From NCBI GenBank assembly GCA_914767715.1, contig OU612068.1, forward strand, positions 28,334,001-28,398,000: a stretch of DNA of 64,000 nt, in the 5' to 3' direction. Within the stretch, counting starts at the first letter, position 1. Each line of letters begins with the position of its first letter. Below the pieces are notes generated by a model. That model did not search any database. It saw only the letters and a list, made by a program, of their open reading frames with translations, and had not been told where the DNA came from. This stretch comes from Membranipora membranacea (lineage: Eukaryota > Bryozoa > Gymnolaemata > Cheilostomatida > Membraniporidae). The position numbers and the translations under genes were made by a program. Shown piece by piece: positions 32,544 through 43,800 of the stretch.

Positions 32544-33350
32544 ACAAACCTCTATAAATAAATATGAACCATGCATGCTCGGATAAATGAGCATGACTAT
32601 ATATAGATATGGGGTCTCTTGAATCAGAACATGTATTACCGTACAGCAACACATGGGCGACTGGATCGGGGTGTATTGAAGGAGTTGATTGCACTATGGT
32701 ATCCTAAAAAATAACGATAAGGTAACGATGTGTTTACGTTCATTCATGACGTTTACAATATACAAATACAGCTTTGACATCTACGTTGAGATTGATACTG
32801 CTACCAGACCATAGAGGTTCCAATTGATAAGCTGAGTGCCGTGACCATGTATATGGCCCTGGGCCTATCCTAACATTCCATAGATCACATGACTGTAGAG
32901 CACTTTGTTAAAATGCAGTTCAATTATCAAATACATACAAGTTGTCTACTCTTTTTGACAGCTAGTATGATTCCATCATTTATTAATTTAAGACCTTGAT
33001 TACCATTGGTCAGTTAAATAGCAGTAGGCCAATTATCAGTTTTTTAACTGTGAAGGTATATAGCTCAGACAGCGCAATTGCAGGTAGATTTTACCAATGC
33101 AGGCCATGGTTGGCTTCACTCTTTTGAGTCATAAACATGTAGCTGGCTCTTAGAAAAGCAATTATTTTCTTGGAGGGAAAGATTTTGCAGCACTAAATTT
33201 GACTACTAAGGTATAAGGGTATTTCAAATTGTCCATTTCTGTCATATAACTCTGTAATCTGATAGTTCGAATTGTAGAAGAGTGTATATATCTAGAAATG
33301 ATGTGTTTCTTTGGTATCTATGACTCAACTACCTGAAGCCTGAATGGAAA

Positions 33351-33368
33351 CAGGGAGAATTCTCCCTG
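33351..33368. mobile_element. Family B mini-palindrome, 18 bp, perfect 7-bp TSD
   Basis: CAGGGAGAATTCTCCCTG is a perfect 18-bp palindrome flanked by ATGGAAA at 33344-33350 and 33369-33375. Shortest copy of family B. Confidence 0.75.
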
Positions 33369-33405
33369 ATGGAAATGAACTTCACTTACTCACTTATTTA
33401 TTTTA

Positions 33406-33937
33406 TTAAAGACTTCGGTAGGACCACAGCAATAAATAGTCTGGCAGCTAGTTCTCCAGTAATTATGCAATATTTTCACATTTAGAAAATCCAGAGCACT
33501 TGTGGGTAAAAATGATGTGTAGTGTTAGGGATTGTCCTCCCTTCTCATCGAAGAGCTATGAGGTATTTATGCGCCCTAGTGCTGTGCCAACATAATAAGC
33601 TTACACTTCAAAATACATTTAATTGCCATTCTTTCCCACATAAGTTCAAAATATATATAGTTCCATTGTCAGGAGACATTTTACAACAGTAGATAACTTC
33701 ATTCAATAGTTTTTAGTTGTCTCAAGTAGAAGAAGTATTAGCTTATTAGGTTGGCACAGCACTAGGGCGCATAAATACCTCATGGCTCTTAGATGAGAAG
33801 GGAGGACAATCCCTAACACTACACATAATTTTTACCCAGAAGTGCTCTGAATTTTCTAAATGATAAAATATATTGCATAATTACTGCAGAACTAGCTGCC
33901 AGACTATATATTGCTGTGGTCCTTCCGTAGTCTTTAA
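33406..33937. mobile_element. TTAA-flanked long inverted-repeat element (MITE)
   Basis: Two arms of about 195 bases, 33410-33602 and 33741-33933, are inverted copies with few differences. They read AGACTTCGGTAGGACCACAG at one end and AGACTACGGAAGGACCACAG at the other, and share the inner block GTGTTAGGGATTGTCCTCCC. The spacer is about 138 bases. TTAA lies directly outside both ends (33406-33409, 33934-33937), the target duplication of piggyBac and Kolobok transposons. No open frame for a transposase fits, so it would be non-autonomous. The terminal AGAC is not the usual piggyBac CCC start, so the superfamily is uncertain. Confidence 0.85.
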
Positions 33938-34194
33938 CAATTTTTAATTTTATAATAATAAATAAATTGCCCACACCACATTTCATCACGTGTGTTCCTG
34001 GGGCATGCACACATCATGTAGCATATATCCAGTCATTCAAAATATATGCAAAATTTAAGCTTGCAGGCCAAAGGGGCGAATTTTCACTTGCCAAGCCAGT
34101 GCAGTTGCTGCAATAGCTTTCAATCCATGGAACTATAACTATAAGGGTCAGAAGGAAAGGTCGAATCCAAAGACTGAAGGAGCCATAAGCAGTC

Positions 34195-34275
34195 GGGTCT
34201 GATGGTTAAGAGAAAGGGTTTGTGATCATTTAATCCAGGTTCAATTCCCAGTGCTGCATGTCATTTCCGATTAGG
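34195..34275 (+). repeat. tRNA-derived SINE head
   Basis: A D-arm-like A box (TGGTTAAGAG, 34203-34212) and a B box GGTTCAATTCC (34238-34248) followed by CAGTGCTGC are spaced as in a tRNA-derived RNA polymerase III promoter. Stems are too worn for a working tRNA. The 3' body and boundaries are unclear. Confidence 0.55.
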
Positions 34276-34366
34276 CACTGGGCCTGGCCAGCCATTCACC
34301 AAAAACAGGTCTACTGTGGGTTTGCATGCATATAAATATTCGTATTATTATTTTATTATATTTATA

Positions 34367-34386
34367 TAGCTTGTCTAGACAGGCTA
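34367..34386. repeat. Loop-less palindrome with family A ends
   Basis: TAGCTTGTCTAGACAGGCTA joins the two TAGCCTGTCT ends directly, with one mismatch. The flanks are also palindromic (ATATTTATA and TATAAATAT), so no direct duplication can be shown. Confidence 0.6.
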
Positions 34387-34885
34387 TATAAATATATACC
34401 TTTTTTTCACATACCCACTCAAGCCTCCGGCTCGAGGGGGCTGGTTAATAAGGTGGTCATTATAGACCTAGACCTAGTGAAACGAGAAAGGTAGCCTTGT
34501 GGGTTACGAACGCTTAAATGTTATATATGTATAATTGATGCATGCATTATTTCTAACCACAAGGGTGGCGGGTGAACCGAGAATAGTATCAACTAGTCTC
34601 AGAAAGTATTGGTCAGGGGTCGTACTAACTGTAAGATGGCTTCCACACACTCTCATGAATAAACAAGGAATTTGAGTCAAGTTGATATTGTGTGCAATTA
34701 CTCCAGAGAAAATATTACTGCTGCTGTCTACAGTTTGGTGTAAAAATGTCTGATAATAATGTGGAAACTCGAACAGCACCTATCCCTTTCAACTTGTTGT
34801 CTTGCCCGATCAACTTTACAATCTTAGCAGTTTTGCCTGCATATTCATTCTGTTGTTATTTCAAGGCTCAGTGAACTAGTCTGAC

Positions 34886-37800
34886 ATGGGTCCATCCGTA
34901 AAATGGAAGCGGGTGAGTAGCTGTACTGGCCCAGCACCAAGACCACGCCACGGGCAGAGAGCAGTGGCTATCAAAGATCTCATTATTGTGTTTGGAGGTG
35001 GTAATGAAGGCATAGTTGACGATCTTCAAGTCTTCAATACAGGTAAGATTATAGATCTTACTGCAGTTCCATTTATTTGCTAAGATATGTTATGCAACTG
35101 TCTGAAGCTGTCAGGTGGTGATTGTACTGGTTGTGATGAGCTGCAGTGACGAGTTTGTTGATTTTTACAGACAGGAGTCGGACTGCTGTTGTGCCTCCCT
35201 TATGCGCTTTATCATTAAACGATTAAAAGTGTATTTCATTATATCCAAATAAATAAGTGAAGACGAAATCCACAAATAATATTACCCTTGTATGATATAC
35301 ATTCATTCTCAAGCTTTATGTTACATCACAATTTTATTTTCATTACCTGGTATAAATCTAACCCAGTAAAATGATCAGACGAACAAATAATCCTATTCGT
35401 GTTTACAGTCACCCAGCAGTGGTTTGTCCCTGCTGTTAGAGGGGATATACCACCAGGTGCTGCTGCTCATGGGCTAGTCTGCGATGGTACTAAGATTCTA
35501 CTGTTTGGTGGTATGTTAGAGCATGGCAGATATAGTAATGATCTGTTTGAGCTTCAAGCTAGTAGATGGGAATGGAAAAGACTCAGGGCTAAACCTCCAT
35601 CTGAAGATGTGGACCCTCCCTGCCCTAGGATTGGTATGAACACTCACACTGCCGGTTGAGGCTATTGACTAATCTGTTCTCATAACCTGTTCATTGACTT
35701 TCACCTTGGGTGTGCTGTCGCTATTGGTTGTATGACTTGCATACTCAAAATGTATATGTCGGATGAACCCGAAATTAAAAAGCAATAATTGGAGTTCATA
35801 TGTTTTTGCAGAGTATGACTCTAATAGTTTCTTATAACGAAATTTTAATTAATTCGACACTATTTTCAGGGCACAGCTTTGTTTATCTCAACTCAAGAGT
35901 TTACCTGTTCGGAGGCCTGGCTAATGATACCGAGGATCCTAAAAACAATGTCCCAAAGTAAGTCATCATAACTCACTAAATATAATTAGCTGAATATTAT
36001 TGATGTTATTTCATTCCTATAACTCTTGGTAGTATCCATATGATATACCTTATTTCTTTTTTAGATACCTAAATGATTTTTATGTGCTGGATTTGAAGCC
36101 TCAGGGTCAAAGTAACAGTATGTACTTAACTTGGACTATACCGGAGGTGACAGGTGAGCCCCCCTCAGTCAGAGAATCCCACACTGCTAACATGTACACT
36201 CCACCAGATGATCCTGAAACCTCGTATATGATTGTTTATGGTGGTATGAATGGTACAAGACTTGGAGATCTCCATATGCTCAAAATAAGTAAGTTAAAAT
36301 AGATTTTGCAATTTTGCACTGCTGTTGATCTTCTGAACAGAAAACCAAGTTTGAGATTTTGTACTCTTCAGACAGATCCAATTAGAACTTTTTCTATAAT
36401 TACTATTGTTACATTTGATGGTGTAATCTATCAATCTATTGAGTCTACCGTAGCTGACTATAACTTTGACACTACACTATATCTCACCAGGCCAGGAATG
36501 GCTGGAGGCTCAACTGACTTTTCATTTTTACCTTTCTTCAACATTGATCTTTAATTTATGTAGCCGAAGAGAACCTCACATGGATAAAGCCAGAGTTGAG
36601 CGGGGTTCCACCTCATCCCCGCAGTCTCCACACAGCTGAAATCATGAATAACAGACTATTTATATTCGGAGGCTGGAAAACTTCTCCCTCAGAAGATATG
36701 CTGCAACAAGACGAACAATTTGAAGTCTCTAATGATATTGCTTGCCTGAACTTGGGTATGAGTTTTATAATTCTTTATCATTGAGTTAGGCTGTATAGAG
36801 AGGCGATCTGTGTCTGTTGCAAAAATAAATAATATCATTTCATCCTTGTTCAGCATTCACTCTCACCAGTAATTTTAGCTGGTCCTTTTTCAGTTTCCAT
36901 TTGATTGACATTTTTCACCAGCTGATACTCGCCCTGAACTGTATATACCTACCCTGTAATGTAAGTCACCACCCTGTACTGTATAGATATATCGCTTCAG
37001 AAACAAACACTTGGGAGGAGACAAATGTAGATGCTGATCTGTCACCTCTACCGAGAGCTGGTCACTGCAGTGTAGCTCTAAATCACAGAGCATATATATG
37101 GTCTGGTAGGGACGGGTATAAGAAGTTCAACGATATGCAGCTCTGCTTCAGGGACCTCTGGTTTTTAGAAACAGGTAATTTCTTTTTCACGAAACTTTGT
37201 TCCCAAATATCTGAGATCCACACAGACACGCATGAGGACTGTTATGTATTATTGGTGTTTTGAGAAATACTCTAATTTTTCTTTATACTCGGCAGCTAAA
37301 CCAGTACCACCATCGCACATACAGCTTATCCAGGCTCAAGAGCACTCTATTAAGCTATGCTGGGGTTCTGTGGCTAATGCAGAGGGGTATCTACTACAGA
37401 TAAAACAGTATGATCTGCCATCGGAGGATGATAATTTCGATGAGAAGTAAGTTGATGACTAACAATGACTTACATTATTCTTGTTGACTAGCTTGACACT
37501 GTTGGCTTTACATCTGAAAAACAGTCACAGTATACTTAAGGTCTTGTTCTTACAGTTCCAAGTCATTTTGAAAGCTGATTGTGATTATTGGATGATGCAT
37601 AAGTGCTCATCAGTGTATATTTTGACTTGATGATATAGGTTATTAAGTTTTAGTACCCCTAAATAATTGAAAACTCCAAACTCCAAAATAATTGATATTA
37701 TTTTGATGTTTCATAGTTCATTCATGTATTTGTATTTAATCTTGTTTTTATTCTCCATCACTTGCCATATGATCAGTTTGTTCTTATATTCAGCAGTGGC

Positions 37801-40800
37801 AAGAATCAAGGGACTGTTCTACTGGGACATTCAGTTCATAATCAAGTAAGACCGAGAGCAGTACAGATTGTACAACGGGGCCAATCTCTCAAAATAAACG
37901 CACCCGGAGTAAGTTAGACTAATTTTTATTTCAAAATCAATGTCTCTGCATGGAATTATGTTTGTGACTAAACTATTTGACATTTGATCATATTTGCTGA
38001 AGAAACGGCTACTTTGATTTGATTTTGAACTTAGAAATGTACATTGATGTAAGCTTCTTTAATTATCCTTAGAAGTTTTTTTATGGGACTTACACAGAAA
38101 AATACAGAAGTCTCAGGTTCAATTCCCAAAACTAAAACTGCATAGGATTCTATTGTTAGATTTTTTTGCCATCATCCAGAATACACAACCTTAAATGTTA
38201 CCATACCCCAGTCATGATAAATCCAGTTTAAGAAATTGAACAACATTAACTGACCTACCATCAGAAATTGACAAAACAGAACATGTTTATCAGGGTTACC
38301 ATTAATGTGTTGAAATTATTATAAGGCATTTTGTATGTCAGAAGAGGTGAAAATTTATTTCAAATTATGTGATTTATTTTCAGCAACCGGCTCTACCTCG
38401 GACATATCTACACCAGACTAACAGAGGGAATCTGGTGCTGGCTAGTCAGTCTAGTGGACAGATACATCACAAGGCTGGAGGTATGTAAGACATCAGGATC
38501 GAATCATCCTTCAAGTGAAATTACATTGCATGCACTCAAACTGAGCAGACCTATGTTAGCGTGTCAAACATTTCTGCTATAAAACTACATGATGATCCAT
38601 TAACTACGTTATCTGACTTTGCTTTCTTTTTATTAAAAGTGAAACCAAAGATCGTACAGCCCATGGTGTTCGGTAAGCTGGCTATTCCTCGTGCCGTCTC
38701 TACAACAGCCAGTCTGGTAGCCCCAGCTGCTAACACATTCCCGCAGCAGCCAAGGCTGTTATTCCCAACCCAGACTACATCTGCTGACGTAAAACCAATA
38801 CAAAAACGAATCGTCGCCACCTCATCACCACAAAACATTATCTTAGCGACAAGTCAGAGCCCGAAACTTTCTATGCAGCAAAATGTAGTGCTCTCAACAG
38901 CTCAGATTGGCAACAAAAGCAAAGCGTTGTCTGATCAGGCCGCAATCTCACAGGGTGTATTACCTACAGGTCAATCACTTCCTAAAGTGATCACTCTAGT
39001 CAAAACTCCATCTCAAAACATCATACCGGTATGTCGAGTAGCTGTTTCACCTTATCTTAATTGTTTAGAATCATTCAGATTATGTATTTGCACACTAGAA
39101 AAAAAAAATTGTATACATGTATGATTAAAAGCATCTCCTTAAGTGAACTGTAGACTGGCCCAAAAGACCTGGAACTGGACCAGCCAATCGATGAACTGCA
39201 GTGCCAGGTCAATTAAGGCGAGATTAAAATACGAGGTCGTCAAATCATCGGCGACTAATCATGTTTTAAGTTTTATCACTTTCCATGCATATCATACACA
39301 CACTTATACACATCTGTACTCTTCTTGCATTGCAGGCAAAACCAAAGGCTAAGGAGCTGCCTACCGGAGCTAAGCTTATAAAACTGGCACCAGCTCAGTT
39401 TGCTGCTACTGCTGCAAAACAAAAACAGAATATGCTAGCTCTTAAACAAAATATCTCACTAACAACTCTGCCCAACCAAGTAAGCTTCATGCAGTAGTAA
39501 TTATAATCTATGATATTATGACTGATTTTACTAGCTTTTTTCACAATATTAGTATTGAATTTGGCTGCAACTAGCACTGCGTTTACTGTTTATGCGGAAC
39601 AAATTGACTATGCTGTTTGACAAGTGTTGTGCGCATGAAAGCCCAATGGATGAATTTGTAAACTGAGAAGTTTTAGTATGCTGCTACCAGGGAGGGTGCT
39701 ACCCTCCCTGGTGCTACTGTGCACCAGGGAGTACCAAACTCCCTGTGTGCACAATAATGTGTAGCTAAGTTGTCCTCTTATGATCAATGAGAGAGCAACT
39801 CCAAAATGATCCAAAATTAGATTTGTCCAGTCTATTCCGTCACCATAACTCAACTCAAGGTTGATATAAACCTCCATATGTGAGGAACTGTTGGCTTTAT
39901 AGGTGGATCTCATCTCAAATCCCAACATGTTAGATTGCATGTTCATAGCTCTGACGATTACTGTTTATTGCATTCATAGGTTATCCCACCCCGGTCTACG
40001 CATACTCCAAAGGGCAAACCTCATGGTCAGATAATACAGGCAGCTATTGGAGCAGATGGTAGAAGATTACTGTTAATTAGCCCTGCTCCTGCGAAAGCTC
40101 AGACACAATCACCGGGACAGAAAACAGCAGCCCCTCAAGGTACTGTGGAAAATCAGCAGAGTAAGATACAATCAGCCATTCACAAGGCAAATAGTGAGTG
40201 GCTTACAGTTATATTAATAAAGCAAAGGCCCTTGAGCACTTATCATGGAGAAACAGTAACTCCAACCATCAGGTAATGATTAAAAGTGAAACCTGGTCTG
40301 GAATATTACTGATATCAAGGATTACTTTTACTCTGCTAGAAACAATGCCTTCTTTTCATGTAAATTCTTTATTTTTCATATTGATGCGCTCAGGTACGAT
40401 TGTATATTAGGCATATAAATCTGAAGACCTTGTTTGCTGGCGCTTGTTTTGCTTTTTCCATGACTACTAGTTCGGTACAAAGACACTCTGGTACTTTGTG
40501 ATAGTAGTTTCAATCTTCTATTGATAGAAGGTACCCCTATGGATACAGATGACCCGTTTATCCAATGTGAAGATGATGATCAGAAGAGTCAGCAGGCAGA
40601 GGCAGCACAGTTTACTGTATCTCAGGTCAACAAAGGAGATCAAGATTACATGGCTCAGCTGCAGTCACAGATTAACACTGAGCTACTCCGTGAGGATCCT
40701 ATGCAGATAACCATGGAAGCAGCAAGTAAGATAAATGTTACGATTGTTCAGCACTTGCCTGCTACTAAGGATTCACTCGGTGTTGTATCTTTTCAAAGAA

Positions 40801-43800
40801 TAGAGGAGTTACCTTGGCGATAATGACATCTAGAATAAAAACATCATAACCATCCAATATCCAATTAAGTGTATTCCATTATATATTGACTATATATATT
40901 GAAATAAGAAGTTGTCTTACCTTGGATTCTTGTACCGCATTTACATCTCCCATTCATCTTAGTTCAGGTGCTCAAGCTGGCCCGGGGTGATGGTATTGAA
41001 ATTACTGGTATGATCAACCAAAGCCGTCTTTGACTGCACCCCACCTAAAACTGCTTGCCTTGGTAATTATCACAATCAGGGGTTAGCACCAAAAGAAGTT
41101 CTTCAAGGTTGATACTTGGTGCCATGTTGCCTGTACAGAGGGTAAATGGTTTTCTAATCTGATAAATAGTATAAACTTAAGTCCTCTGCAGCATATATCT
41201 TTGCCAATTGCTATCACTACCATATTAATACAGTTGGCAGTGCACTGTGATATTTAGCAGATAATCCACCCATGGAGACAGCTGAGGCTTTTATAGACTG
41301 TGATTCTGGGACAGTAGAGCAGACAGAACACCAATCAGATGCTGAAGAAACCACAGAGGAATCTTCTGATCCTGTGGATGAGATTTATCCCCCTGAGCCC
41401 GAGGTATGACATGATATTTGAATAATGAATACTGGAAGTTAAGTTTTGTTTGTCTTTCAAAATAAGAAATATGTTCGCAAACTTTTCATTCAAGGGAAAT
41501 GTGCCTCATCATTGGGAAGTGAAACTCATTGCTGTACTGCGTGGGTCTGCTAATTATACTTTCAAACTGCAGGTTACTTGATTTACAAGGATGCAACTGT
41601 GAGAGCGAGATTTAAATCAAAACTTGTTTAGAATTTCAAAGATTTTATAGAAGAGTGTCAGATTACTTACTGAGATGAGTTAAGTTATGTCATAATCTGA
41701 TACTAAGCCTGGCTACACCCATTCAGTTACATAACAATAGCTTTATTGTCGCTGCAATGTCCAAGTATAAATAAGTCATCTCCCTCAACTCACTGTCTCC
41801 CATCTAATGTGGGGGTGGGGGAGGTACATAGAAACACCTTATTATCAATATAAATCTGACTCTTAGGCCAATGTAAATAAAATTCCTGATCTCAAATCGG
41901 AATTAAATTCATTATTTATTTGCCCATCATGTTTGTTTGACCTCACTCTCCTCCATTTGATTTGCACTTTAGTCTGAAATTTCAGCACCCTCAATATTTT
42001 CCTTGCATTTCCATACATCATTTAATTCCCAGAAATGATTGTTTACTTAGTGATTTATTCACTGTGCGTGGTATTTGGGCAAGTTAGCATGTTCTGTTGA
42101 TTTAAATTGCTTTTACTGATGATGAAACTCCTTGATAATGCAATGATATATATATATATATATATATATAATATAAATGATCAGATATAAAAGAAAGGAA
42201 AAACAAAACCCATATTATGAAAACTGTCTTGATGACTGGATAGCCAGCAGGTAAAGATGGGCAGCTGGCCTTAACATTTAATGACGTTTCAATAATTATG
42301 GTTGCAGTCCTTTAACATGTGTAGGAATTAATACCTCTTGACTGACCAGTACTCTGGCATGTTGTTCAGGCTAATCAAATGTACAAAATTTGAGCAACAG
42401 CAACCATTTCATGTCTTCGAATTAAGAAAAGGTGTGTCAGACATTTCGATTGGGTTGCGGAAAAACCCTCACCCACATCAATCAAAGCAATAGAATCCTC
42501 TCAAATTACATCCATATAGCCATTCTGCGCATATTCAGCTCTGGGCATGAGCTGATCTCTGCAAAATTGAGTCTCGGAATTCCGAAGCCATCTGATTGGC
42601 TACCTGCTCTGGTGGCACACTCACAAATGCGTGCGGAATTGTTAGAAAGAGTTATCTTCTATTGTCTCTATTAGCTAAATTTGACTGGCAATTTATGCAG
42701 GGGATGTCCTATCTCCCCAGACCAAAATTGCAATTAGAACCCAGACTAAACTCATTGTTCTTGCACGCATGATACATACTTAGCCTTACGACATTCTCTT
42801 TGTGGTAATGATAGCCTAGTATATCAGTGATCTACATGCCCAGTCAGATCACGAGAGTCAGTTTGCCATAGAGCTCCTGAGAGTATTGATAGGTTATGTG
42901 CATATAGATTTATGTTGTCAGACTACTCTGTTGACACATAGGAATGAGGATGTAACTCCCAAATAATAGTCTTCAAATTAGAATATTGTCCATGAATGAT
43001 CATCTCAATTATCTGCATCAATGGAGCTTGATCAGATCAATGCTATATTTTTATTTAGGTCAAACAGTGTTTACTATACTGTGTTTGATGTCAAATCACT
43101 CTCAAGATGTGATGAGATGAGTTTCATTTGGTCCAATCTCTATACTGTTTACTGCTGTGTCCAAATGATATACACTTAGCTTGTTCCAGCGTATCATACG
43201 AGTTCTCAAACCAGGCATCAGATATATGATACATAATTATGCCTTGGGTGAGACATTTGGTGTGATCAACTCCCTTGACGAAATTCCTGTTAACTAAATA
43301 TTCACTGTTATTCATTTCAACTGTTTAGGTGAAGGTTGAGATGCCTGTGGTTAAAATGAAAGCGGGAGGACACCGATGGAGAGATATAATTGTTGTGAAG
43401 GGAACTTCAGCTATAGTTAGTCACTACCATATCCCTGGTGATGACGGCGAGGAATCCAAGCTGGTTGGTAACTTTAATGTCATCCACTGAATAATTGGTG
43501 TGCAATTTTATCGTTACACAATTGCGTCTAGTAATTCAGTATCTTCCTACCTGAGTTAAACAGAATCACACAAGAAAGGCCCACTGAAGAGTTATTCTCA
43601 TGATGCTGGTTGGGGTATTCTTCAAGTTACACACATGTGATCATGGCTAGTTGATTGTTTTTAGCATGTTTAGAAAAGAAACAGTTTGAATTTTTTCAGC
43701 TGTCTTTCAATAAATATTAGCAGGAACGAACATGCTTACATGTCAAAACAGGAAGCATAGACGCTGCATGGTTTAATTCGAAGACGGTTCCTTTTATTCT

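Noticed and set aside
43464-43473. Alternative donor GGTAACT for HCF-1 exon 15
   Set aside because: It would be a better donor than GTTGGT but shifts the frame of the very conserved exon 16, so the weaker site is kept.
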